A stretch of 10,309 bases of DNA from Bacteroidales bacterium (GTDB lineage: Bacteria; Bacteroidota; Bacteroidia; Bacteroidales; CG2-30-32-10). A program made the translations under genes and the position numbers. Below are positions 1 to 6,880 of the stretch, piece after piece; within the stretch, counting starts at the first letter, position 1; each line of letters starts with the position of its first letter. The stretch is from contig DAOQAK010000078.1 of the NCBI GenBank assembly GCA_035353855.1, positions 1 to 10,309 on the forward strand, written 5' to 3'. The notes below the pieces were generated by a model. It was given only the letters and a program-made list of their open reading frames with translations, was not told where the DNA came from and searched no databases.

Positions 1-3
1 TAA

Positions 4-126
4 TACAGCAATTTAAAGAACAATTACTTTTGGTGGCTTAAACCGAACTCAGGTTTAGAATATATTGATATCATTTATTACGACTTGTTATCAAACCTGT
101 ATTTTATACAGTGGCGAAAAAAATAA
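4..126 (+). pseudogene. possible 3' end or remnant of an upstream plus-strand gene
   Basis: This frame is open for 40 codons and closes with TAA at 124-126, eight bases before a strong terminator hairpin, which is where the end of a plus-strand gene would be expected. The translation is rich in Tyr, Trp, Phe and Leu and ends in Trp-Arg-Lys-Lys. However, the same frame has TAA at bases 1-3 and contains no ATG, so it cannot be an intact gene tail unless a frameshift lies at the window edge. It may be a decayed remnant or chance. No family was recognised. Confidence 0.25.
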
Positions 127-133
127 CACTAAT

Positions 134-161
134 AAAAAAGGAGGCTCTCACCTCCTTTTTT
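134..161. terminator. bidirectional rho-independent terminator
   Basis: An 11-bp perfect stem (134-144 with 151-161) has a GGAGG/CCTCC core, a 6-base loop, and A- and T-runs on the two sides, so it can end transcription from either direction. On the plus strand it follows the stop at 124-126. On the minus strand it is the first strong terminator after the M2 peptidase gene, about 135 bases beyond its stop. Confidence 0.8.
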
Positions 162-179
162 ATTTTTATTTCAGAAATT

Positions 180-295
180 ATACCAATTGTTAATTTAAAA
201 TAGTCCAAAGGATATTTTAAATTTTACAATGGTTATGCCGATGACATAGATGTTATAGTACAATTTATTGGACTATTACATATATACAATCGGTA
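180..295. repeat. MITE-like nested inverted repeat, about 116 bp
   Basis: The outer arms TACCAATTGT (181-190) and ACAATCGGTA (286-295) are inverted repeats matching at 9 of 10 bases. Inside them AATAGTCCAA (199-208) and TTGGACTATT (268-277) are a perfect 10-bp inverted pair. The interior has no open frame. TTA flanks both sides (178-180 and 296-298), which could be a short target duplication; the right copy is the complement of the peptidase stop codon. A small non-autonomous element or a folded 3' UTR both fit; a second genomic copy would decide. Confidence 0.4.
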
Positions 296-1996
296 TTAAT
301 CAACAAATTGTTTTGCATAATATTTTGCTGTAAGCTTTTCGCCGGTGGCTTTTTCAATCATTTCATTCCATCCGTATTTTGAGCCGGGTTTGAAAACTTT
401 ATCAATTAAATATTTTCCAATTTCAGCTTTGTTATAATAGCTTTGATTGGCATAATCTTCCGATTTTAAAATATTTTTTGTCATATAATAATGCAGTTGC
501 GATGCAAGCAATTCACCCATCAAATAATTATGATAATAACAAGGGTAAAGTGCAATATGAATTTTAGAAGCCCAGTCGGGTTCGTTCCTGTTGGCGGGCT
601 TTTTCAGCATCTGGTATTTTTCAACCAAAGTCCACCACAGTTTATTTAAATCCTGGTCAGGATTTTCGTACATCGATTTTTCAAACCTGTACATAACCTG
701 CGACCAGCGGCTGAATACAAGCATCTGCAAGCGTAAGCTCTTGTTTACATTTTCTTTTATTTTATCTATATCTTTTTCCGGAACACCAATTACATCCTTT
801 AACCATTTTGGATTGGTAGCAAAACGTCCGAACAATTCAGCAATAGCTTCTGTTGTAAAAGTATGAGCAGGGTCTCTCAAAACAAAAGGAAGGCTCCTGT
901 CGATATATTTATCATAAGCGGCATGACCATATTCATGCAACATGGTACCCATCCAATTTTCATTATCAACTACGTTGCACAATACTCTTACATCGCCTTC
1001 ATTATCTATATCGGTACAAAATGCATGTTGATTTTTTCCTGCTTTTTCTTTAAGATCACTGTTTTTAATTAAATCAGCAACATCAAGGCCAATACTCTTA
1101 AAATAATCTTCTGTAATTTTGATTATATCTTTTCCTTTATAATATTTATCAAGATCAACTTCATAAATTTTTGGTGCTTCCTGGAAGAATTTTCCCTGAT
1201 AATGCCAAGGCATCAGATCTTCATTTTTTACATTATAATGTTTTGCGAAATATTCATCCATATCGTTTTTCAATTTTGCAAAGCCATCTTTTGTTAGGCT
1301 GTCGAGCTCATCAAAAAGTTTTTCAATTTCATTCGGGTCTTGTTCGCTTAACTTTAATTTCATTTCATGATAATTAGAAAAGCCTAAATCTTTAGCAACT
1401 TCATTTCTTTTCTTCACTAATTTGATTACATCTTCTGCAACATTTTTCCCTGATTTCTTAGTAGCAAGCCATGTTTCTTCAAGCTTCTTGGAATCGGTTG
1501 ATGTTTTTAAAATTTCTTCAATCTTATTATCCGTTAAAGTATCTTTTCCAACAACAGCTCTGAATGTATTAAACTTTTTTTCAATTTCTTTTCCCATATC
1601 GATAATTTCTTTCATCTTCACGGTGTCAACCTGGTTTCCGAGAAAAGCGTTATATAATATTTCCAATTCTCTTTTTTTCAAAGAATCAGTAATATCGCCT
1701 GATTCCTTAAACTTTTTCAGTTTTTCAAAATCAGTTTTATCAGAAAATAATTTTGTCAATTTATAATCCAACTCACCTGATTTGGCATAATCCTCATCTT
1801 TACCGCTGATATTGGCATCCCACGAAGCAAGGGCTGTTTCCTTATATAAAGGAATATATTTCGCTTCAAATGCTTTTATGAATTCATCAAATTCTTTCAC
1901 TGTTTTTTCCTTTGAATCAGACGAGCCGCAACTCGTAATTATTAAAGCAATAATCATACTCCCGATAATTCCTACCGGAAAAATAAACCTTTTCAT
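296..1996 (-). CDS. M2-family (angiotensin-converting-enzyme-like) zinc metallopeptidase, lipoprotein
   Basis: This is a 566-residue predicted zinc dipeptidyl carboxypeptidase-type enzyme anchored to the envelope. The N-terminus is a lipoprotein signal with the lipobox ending ITSC (Cys23), followed by Gly-Ser-Ser-Asp. The zinc site is HEYGH at 354-358, with Glu383 in TTEAIAELFGR as likely third ligand, 25 residues on and close to ACE spacing. HEYGH lacks the third histidine of the M3 signature HExGHxxH, favouring M2. Lys478-x-His480 followed by a Tyr-rich stretch (Tyr487, Tyr491) resembles the ACE substrate-binding Lys-x-His...Tyr region by hand alignment. Residues 25-250 are mainly charged and probably helical, as in M2 proteins. 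The start is the only ATG giving the lipoprotein signal; no Shine-Dalgarno is visible. It lies 28 bases downstream of the nitroreductase and is probably co-transcribed. The exact substrate is unknown; M3-like classification is the main alternative. Confidence 0.88.
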   Translation of the reverse strand: MKRFIFPVGIIGSMIIALIITSCGSSDSKEKTVKEFDEFIKAFEAKYIPLYKETALASWDANISGKDEDYAKSGELDYKLTKLFSDKTDFEKLKKFKESGDITDSLKKRELEILYNAFLGNQVDTVKMKEIIDMGKEIEKKFNTFRAVVGKDTLTDNKIEEILKTSTDSKKLEETWLATKKSGKNVAEDVIKLVKKRNEVAKDLGFSNYHEMKLKLSEQDPNEIEKLFDELDSLTKDGFAKLKNDMDEYFAKHYNVKNEDLMPWHYQGKFFQEAPKIYEVDLDKYYKGKDIIKITEDYFKSIGLDVADLIKNSDLKEKAGKNQHAFCTDIDNEGDVRVLCNVVDNENWMGTMLHEYGHAAYDKYIDRSLPFVLRDPAHTFTTEAIAELFGRFATNPKWLKDVIGVPEKDIDKIKENVNKSLRLQMLVFSRWSQVMYRFEKSMYENPDQDLNKLWWTLVEKYQMLKKPANRNEPDWASKIHIALYPCYYHNYLMGELLASQLHYYMTKNILKSEDYANQSYYNKAEIGKYLIDKVFKPGSKYGWNEMIEKATGEKLTAKYYAKQFVD

Positions 1997-2024
1997 TTTT
2001 TTGTATTTTTAAATTAGACATATA

Positions 2025-2624
2025 TTAACTAATGATTTCACTAGGATTTCCGAATTGTGAAGTAAAAATAATTTCTTTCAAATCTTTTCTGTTCCTGTCG
2101 GCAATTTCTCTTTCACGAATATCATCATCGAGTATTTCGGGCTTGCCTACGTAACCAACAGCAACAACGGTTACAATATAATATTCTTCAGGTATATTAA
2201 AATATCCTTTTATTTTTTCGAAATGAAATCCACCCATCTGATGCACATACAATCCTTCGTGCATTGCCTGGAAAGTCAGGTGTGCAACGGATTGTCCGGC
2301 ATCGTATAAGAAATGGAAATTATCTTTATTATTTTTTGAAAAATTCTTTTTCGCAAGAGTAACAATCAGAACAGGTGCTTTGCCTGCCCAGCGTTTATTG
2401 TAATCTGTAAGGCTGTCAAAAATTTTATCATAAGTTTCACTTTCTTTTTCGCCTATTATAAAACGCCATGGTTGTTCATTCATCGATGATGGCGACCATT
2501 GTGCCGCTTCAAGAATCCGCTGAAGTTTTTCAGTTTCTATTCTGTCTTCCCTAAAGGAACGCGGACTCCAGCGGCTTTCTAAAAGAAAGTGGATTCCGTA
2601 CTTTGTCTTTGCTAACTTATTCAT
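2025..2624 (-). CDS. nitroreductase-family FMN-dependent oxidoreductase
   Basis: This 199-residue cytoplasmic protein is of the usual length for the nitroreductase superfamily, whose members use FMN and NAD(P)H to reduce nitro compounds, quinones or flavins. The N-terminal FMN-phosphate motif is RWSPRSF (18-24). It is followed by SPSSMNEQPWRF (44-55), the family's S-x-x-N-x-Q-P-W-R flavin-binding segment. DAGQSVAHL (108-116) starts the long dimer-interface helix, and VGYVGKP (156-162) matches the conserved G-Y/F-x-G loop near the C-terminus. There is no signal peptide or membrane segment. The M2 peptidase follows after 28 bases. Upstream, a 105-bp gap with an unusual inverted repeat separates it from the symporter. 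No TAnnTTTG box was seen in that gap, so it may be read through from the symporter gene. The physiological substrate cannot be deduced. Confidence 0.9.
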   Translation of the reverse strand: MNKLAKTKYGIHFLLESRWSPRSFREDRIETEKLQRILEAAQWSPSSMNEQPWRFIIGEKESETYDKIFDSLTDYNKRWAGKAPVLIVTLAKKNFSKNNKDNFHFLYDAGQSVAHLTFQAMHEGLYVHQMGGFHFEKIKGYFNIPEEYYIVTVVAVGYVGKPEILDDDIREREIADRNRKDLKEIIFTSQFGNPSEIIS

Positions 2625-2651
2625 AAATGAAATATTTAATAAGATAATTTT

Positions 2652-2712
2652 GGTATAAAGGTATAAGGAAATATGGTATAGAACTTTTCCCTATACCTTT
2701 ATACCCTATACC
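2652..2712. repeat. GGTATA/TATACC inverted repeat between symporter and nitroreductase genes
   Basis: Arms at 2652-2668 and 2689-2705 pair at 16 of 17 positions (first 14 perfect). GGTATA occurs three times on the left (2652, 2660, 2675) and TATACC three times on the right (2692, 2700, 2707), giving a near-symmetric block with 7-8 base spacing between tandem copies. No T-run follows on either strand, so it is not a normal terminator. It could be an operator, an mRNA hairpin between two co-transcribed genes, or repeat expansion. Confidence 0.6.
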
Positions 2713-2729
2713 TCTATGTTTATTCGTTT

Positions 2730-4190
2730 TCAATTTTTTAATTTATTCTTTTCAGGAAACATCAATGAAAATATTACTGCCATTGCAAATGCAAAAATAA
2801 AACTTGTCAAACGTTCTGAAACTTGTGTCGTGGCTTCGAAAAATTCTTTCCAAATTATCGTTCCAACAGTTCCTGAAACCAACGATGCAATAACTCCTGC
2901 ACGGGAAACTTTTTTCCAGAACAATACCAACAGCAATGCAGGTCCGAATGACGAACCTATCCCCGACCATGCATACGAAACCATTTTAAAAATAGAATCG
3001 CCAGGATCCAGTGCAAAGAAAAATGCTACAAGTCCGACCAATAAAGTAATTATCCGATTGAACCATAATTCTTTTTTAGGCGACATTTTTTTCTTTGCAA
3101 AATTTCCATGAATATCTTCAGTGATTGCAGATGATGTCAAAATTATTTCTGATGATGCTGTTGACATCATTGCTGATATTGCGCCTGATAAAAGAAACCC
3201 TGCAATAACAGGCAACATAAATGCATTAACCATAACAGGAAAAATTAATTCGTTACCTTTTTCTGCTGCGAGTCTTGTAGCTGCATCACCACCTATCAAT
3301 CCTTCCTGAACAAAAACAATTCCGATAAAGCCAATCATCAGCGCGCCTGCATAAGCAAATAATGTCCATATCCCGGCAACCCATTTTGCTTTATTATAAT
3401 CTCTTTTATTTTTCAACACCATCATTCTTGTCAGAAGCTGAGGCTGCCCTGTGTATCCTAATGCCCAGCTTATACCGCTAATGATTAACATGAATGCACT
3501 AATTCCCGTTTTTCCACCTGTTGATGAAACGTAGGCTGCGCCTGCTTTTTGTAGGCCCTGTGCAATTTCAATGTTATGAGATGAAATAATAAAAAGAAGA
3601 ATTACCGGCATAACTATTAATGAAATAATCATCAGTACAGCCTGGAAAACATCGGTAGCCACGACTGTAATAAATCCACCAATCATGCAATAAAAAACAA
3701 CAATCAGCGAACCTATGACTATTCCCCACGTTTGATTTATTCCGAAAGTATCGAATAAAACTTTTCCTCCACCATAAAACTGTGCCGTGATATAAAACAA
3801 CAAAAAGAAAATTATAATTAATGAAGATATTGTTCCTATTGCTTTTTCAGCTCCTGGAAATTTTCTTGAAATTAAACTTGTAATCGTTAAAGCACCTGTC
3901 TTTTCAGACTCTTCGCGAAGTCTGTTTCCCATTACAAACCAAATAAAAAATATTCCCGCAACACATCCTATTGCATACCATATTGCCTGTATGCCTATTA
4001 AAAAAGCTTCACCGGTAAGTCCCAGAATCAACCATGCAGATTCGCCTGTAGCCCGCTCTGACAAAGCTAATGAGATGCCTCCTATTTTTCTTCCGCCAGA
4101 AATAAAATCGGAGGAGCTTTTCGACATACGTGCTGTATAAATGGTTATCACCATTAATAAAGCAAGGTAAAGAATAAATACAATTAACAT
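2730..4190 (-). CDS. PutP-like sodium:solute symporter (SSS/SLC5 family)
   Basis: This 486-residue inner-membrane protein is mostly hydrophobic helices and is close in length to E. coli PutP (502). Family landmarks in order are TM2 SERATGESAWLILGLTG (44-60), ISWALGYTGQPQLLTRMM (240-257), matching PutP's LGYxGQPxxLxRFM region, and TM9-like MMSTASSEIILTSSAITED (331-349). In the last, Ser333-Thr334 align with PutP Ser340-Thr341 of the second sodium site. By hand alignment PutP Asp55 is replaced by Gly49 with Glu50 beside it, Ser57 is kept as Ser51, and Gly58 becomes Ala52, so the substrate may not be proline. The tail after the last helix is basic. The stop is TGA. A strong terminator upstream isolates it from the Omp28 operon, so it needs its own promoter; a near-match lies at 4214-4221. 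Sodium-coupled uptake of an amino acid or similar solute is the safe reading. Confidence 0.9.
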   Translation of the reverse strand: MLIVFILYLALLMVITIYTARMSKSSSDFISGGRKIGGISLALSERATGESAWLILGLTGEAFLIGIQAIWYAIGCVAGIFFIWFVMGNRLREESEKTGALTITSLISRKFPGAEKAIGTISSLIIIFFLLFYITAQFYGGGKVLFDTFGINQTWGIVIGSLIVVFYCMIGGFITVVATDVFQAVLMIISLIVMPVILLFIISSHNIEIAQGLQKAGAAYVSSTGGKTGISAFMLIISGISWALGYTGQPQLLTRMMVLKNKRDYNKAKWVAGIWTLFAYAGALMIGFIGIVFVQEGLIGGDAATRLAAEKGNELIFPVMVNAFMLPVIAGFLLSGAISAMMSTASSEIILTSSAITEDIHGNFAKKKMSPKKELWFNRIITLLVGLVAFFFALDPGDSIFKMVSYAWSGIGSSFGPALLLVLFWKKVSRAGVIASLVSGTVGTIIWKEFFEATTQVSERLTSFIFAFAMAVIFSLMFPEKNKLKN

Positions 4191-4213
4191 AAATAGAATT
4201 ATAAATCTTACAG

Positions 4214-4221
4214 CTAAAGTA
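4214..4221 (-). promoter_or_regulatory. candidate -7 box for the symporter gene
   Basis: On the minus strand this reads TACTTTAG, one mismatch from the Bacteroidota -7 consensus TAnnTTTG, and lies 23 bases upstream of the symporter ATG. The short space between the upstream terminator and the gene means a promoter is expected about here. No clear TTTG was found at the -33 position. Confidence 0.35.
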
Positions 4222-4240
4222 AAAAAATGATTTTAAATAA

Positions 4241-4277
4241 AAAAAGGAAGGATTACTTCATGCAATCCTTCCTTTTT
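4241..4277 (-). terminator. rho-independent terminator of the Omp28/DUF6029/TlpA operon
   Basis: A perfect 14-bp inverted repeat (4241-4254 with 4264-4277) has core GGAAGGATT/AATCCTTCC and a 9-base loop. On the minus strand it is followed by a T-rich run and begins about 22 bases after the Omp28-like gene's stop. The A/T flanks also permit function on the other strand, but no plus-strand gene ends here. Confidence 0.88.
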
Positions 4278-4299
4278 CTTAACATATTTTAAAATAAAT

Positions 4300-5157
4300 T
4301 TATTTTCCTACATGCACTGCCTGACAAGCATTAACTACTGTTCCATCCGTTTTATTAATAATAAAACCGATAGCATTAACTTTATCTGCATTCCAGCCGA
4401 CGGGAAGGGTATACGTATATGTTTTTGTAAGAGTTGTTCCAATTGTATTTGTTGCAGGTATACTTCCTGATATGCCATCCCAGCCATCAAATATATGTCT
4501 TGCAACATGGTTATAATACATATCGGCAGCAGGAATAGTTGTAGCCAGATTTTCAAATCCACACATTTCTAATACACCTCCTCCATATGAATTTGCCTGA
4601 TCCCAGTCAGAAGTTGTACCATGAACACTATCTTCGGTAAGAACACTATTAAACCTATAATCTCCATTGAATTCAGCTATTACTTCAGCGCTTACAGTAT
4701 AGGTTAAAACTCTGTTTGAAGAATTCCATGAAATGTTCATAATTTTCATATCAACAGGAGGAATGGTATTTATTGCTGTTGAATATGCAGTAAGAATATC
4801 TTCATAATCCGTTTCATTCTTAGGTAAATTCCTATCAATTACAGAACAAGGAATACCTTGAATATCCGCAAAAGAAGTAAAATCGGCAACGTAACCATCA
4901 ACACTCATTGGATCTTCAAAATGAATTGCGATGGGTATAAAATTATCAGGATATTGGTCAATCATTTTTTCCAGGGAGCAAATCCCTTTTGTGCAATTGG
5001 TACACCATGTTGCTGTACCTTCTTCACAAAGCACCCTTTTAGTTGAAGAGCTATCAATTGTTATCTTATTCATATATGGTGGTTGCACTTTATCACAGGC
5101 ATTAAAAAATATCAATATAACAATACTTAAAATAGTTGGTGCAATATATTTTCTCAT
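4300..5157 (-). CDS. Omp28-family lipoprotein with thioredoxin-like fold
   Basis: This 285-residue protein starts with a lipoprotein signal peptide ending FFNAC (Cys21), followed by Asp-Lys, compatible with surface display in Bacteroidota. Residues about 40-130 look thioredoxin-like: a strand with VLCEEGTATWCTNCTKG (42-58), where C52-x-x-C55 is the redox pair, and GIPCSVIDR (101-109) with the probable cis-proline Pro103. The C-terminal half (about 135-285) is the beta-rich Omp28-type domain, including VLTEDSVHG (172-180) and YNHVARHIFDGW (215-226). Additional cysteines are at 44, 60, 104, 199 and 278. It is the last gene of a three-gene unit, 32 bases after the DUF6029-like barrel and just before a terminator. 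The family was named after a Porphyromonas outer membrane protein and has no settled biochemical role. A thiol-disulfide role at the outer membrane is inferred from the CxxC and the neighbours. Confidence 0.88.
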   Translation of the reverse strand: MRKYIAPTILSIVILIFFNACDKVQPPYMNKITIDSSSTKRVLCEEGTATWCTNCTKGICSLEKMIDQYPDNFIPIAIHFEDPMSVDGYVADFTSFADIQGIPCSVIDRNLPKNETDYEDILTAYSTAINTIPPVDMKIMNISWNSSNRVLTYTVSAEVIAEFNGDYRFNSVLTEDSVHGTTSDWDQANSYGGGVLEMCGFENLATTIPAADMYYNHVARHIFDGWDGISGSIPATNTIGTTLTKTYTYTLPVGWNADKVNAIGFIINKTDGTVVNACQAVHVGK

Positions 5158-5189
5158 ATAAATTAATTTATAAAAATTAAATTCCTATA

Positions 5190-6845
5190 TTAAAAACTAC
5201 TGATAATAGTTAAAGTGATTCCATTTGATGCAGGAACCTGCCGGCAAACTCCACCTACACAAAACAAGCCTTCTCTTTGTTTTCCATATGTCAATGCAAT
5301 TCTGTTTGTGTTTTTAATAAAACCTACAGAAGCATTAAAATAATGAAACTGTTCATCTTTGATTTCATTACCATAATTATACATATCTCCAACGGAGAAG
5401 AACCATTTTGGTGCAATGGTATATTGTATCATTGCCATTGCCCAGCTTCCATCATCTTGCTTAGTTTGCAAATGTTGCAATTCCACCTGAATGGATTTTT
5501 TTTCTTTTAATTTATAGGTAACATCAACTGCAACAATGTTTGCATAAATCATTGGAGCGCCCGGATGTCCTTCTACCACTGCTTTGTTGTATGATTGGTA
5601 TGAGTACAAAAATTCAAGATTTATTTTCTTACTTATTTTTCTGCTTATACCAATATTAAAATCATCAGAATAAAGTTCATCACCGGGTTTAAAAAATTCG
5701 GATGTGTATCCCAGTGTACCATTTTGACCTATGGGTGTGGTATCATTAACGGCAACTCGGTCAATAGAAAAAGCACGTGAATAATTTATCGAAATATCCG
5801 TTCCCCAATTACCGCCAAGTTTTGTTTTCTTTTTTATATTATAATTAATTTCTCCCTGGAATCCCATTTCTCCATTTGGTTGAGTGGAATAAGGATATAA
5901 TGCAGCAAGAGTATACACATGTTGTTTTGACAAGGCAGGCAGATAATTAATCATTAGCATATTTCCTGTAATTTTCCTGTCGGAACGAAAATTCATATTA
6001 TCTATCCTTTTAGCAGAAAGAGAAATTCCCAAACCTTTCTGAGAATAAGATGAAGAAACATATAAAGCTTCACCGGGTTTATATATGTAATTATTTATTT
6101 TTGACGGATCATTTATCTTGTATGCATATTCGCTAACAAAATTTATTTTACCACTAACTAAATTTATTCTTCCTGCAAAAGCAGAAACATTTTCAGGGAA
6201 GTTATATATCGGATCATCATCCGTTTGAAATTTACTAACCACACTTCCACCTAATGTAATTTTTGTTTTCTTTTCTGCCCAACTTTTAAACATACTGTTT
6301 AAAGCAAACTCTCCGTCTGCTCCCCGTACAATTCCATCTCCTTTACCAAAATATAAACGTTGATTTCCTATAACACCTTTAAGAGTAATCCCCGCGATAG
6401 GTTGATATTGCAGCTGTACTCCATCAATAGAATTATCCAAACCTAAATTCCAGTCCTGGTATGCACGCAATATTAAGCCGCTACCAAACTGTTCATAAAA
6501 ATTTCCAATGGTAACTTGTAATTCATCTGCTTTATATGATGCAAAACGATAAGGGATTCCATTTCCTTTATTTTCTTTATTAAAGCCCTGCATTACATTT
6601 TGATAACTTTCAAAACGGACACCGGCAGAAAAATCACCATTGGTATATAGGATATTTGCAAAAGCATTCATGAGTATTTTTTCAGGAACAACAGGAGCGC
6701 CAATTAATGAGTCTTCCATATAATATTGCGCATCCATCTGAAAGCTCCCATGAATTTGTCCTGAATTAAGGAAATTCTGAGCATGGATATAAAAAGGGAG
6801 TATGCTTAATAAAAAACATATTCTGCAAATTGAAAATACTTTCAT
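5190..6845 (-). CDS. DUF6029-like outer membrane beta-barrel protein
   Basis: This 551-residue protein has a signal peptide with likely cleavage after IHA (22/23). The rest is alternating amphipathic strands rich in Tyr, Gly, Asn and Lys with turn motifs, ending in Ile-Ile-Ser-Ser-Phe; a C-terminal phenylalanine is typical of outer membrane barrels. Conserved-looking segments include the N-terminal GQIHGSFQMDAQYY (28-41) and GNFYEQFGSGLILRAYQDW (114-132), which I associate with the Bacteroidota family DUF6029, a family of unknown function. The mature chain has only two cysteines, C529 and C534 in FCVGGVC, 17 residues from the end and probably in the last external loop or turn. It sits between two thioredoxin-fold genes with gaps of 35 and 32 bases, so all three are probably one transcript. 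A barrel whose assembly or activity depends on this disulfide is an inference. A porin or transport role cannot be excluded. Confidence 0.85.
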   Translation of the reverse strand: MKVFSICRICFLLSILPFYIHAQNFLNSGQIHGSFQMDAQYYMEDSLIGAPVVPEKILMNAFANILYTNGDFSAGVRFESYQNVMQGFNKENKGNGIPYRFASYKADELQVTIGNFYEQFGSGLILRAYQDWNLGLDNSIDGVQLQYQPIAGITLKGVIGNQRLYFGKGDGIVRGADGEFALNSMFKSWAEKKTKITLGGSVVSKFQTDDDPIYNFPENVSAFAGRINLVSGKINFVSEYAYKINDPSKINNYIYKPGEALYVSSSYSQKGLGISLSAKRIDNMNFRSDRKITGNMLMINYLPALSKQHVYTLAALYPYSTQPNGEMGFQGEINYNIKKKTKLGGNWGTDISINYSRAFSIDRVAVNDTTPIGQNGTLGYTSEFFKPGDELYSDDFNIGISRKISKKINLEFLYSYQSYNKAVVEGHPGAPMIYANIVAVDVTYKLKEKKSIQVELQHLQTKQDDGSWAMAMIQYTIAPKWFFSVGDMYNYGNEIKDEQFHYFNASVGFIKNTNRIALTYGKQREGLFCVGGVCRQVPASNGITLTIISSF

Positions 6846-6880
6846 TTGTATCGTTTCTTAATATTTATTAAAAAAATTTA

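Noticed and set aside
1422..1766. 114-codon plus-strand open frame antisense to the M2 peptidase gene
   Set aside because: It is the reverse-strand shadow of a Lys/Glu-rich coding region, which gives Phe/Ser-rich antisense frames; no start context or family.
2652..2705. The GGTATA inverted repeat as a terminator for the symporter gene
   Set aside because: The stem is AT-rich and no T-run follows it on the minus strand, so it does not fit a rho-independent terminator.
2716..3111. 131-codon plus-strand open frame antisense to the symporter gene
   Set aside because: It lies opposite a clear membrane transporter whose codon pattern explains it; the translation has no recognisable domain and no promoter is seen.
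6006..6845. DUF6029-like protein as a TonB-dependent receptor
   Set aside because: It is too short, has no plug domain or TonB box, and no SusD-like partner is nearby.
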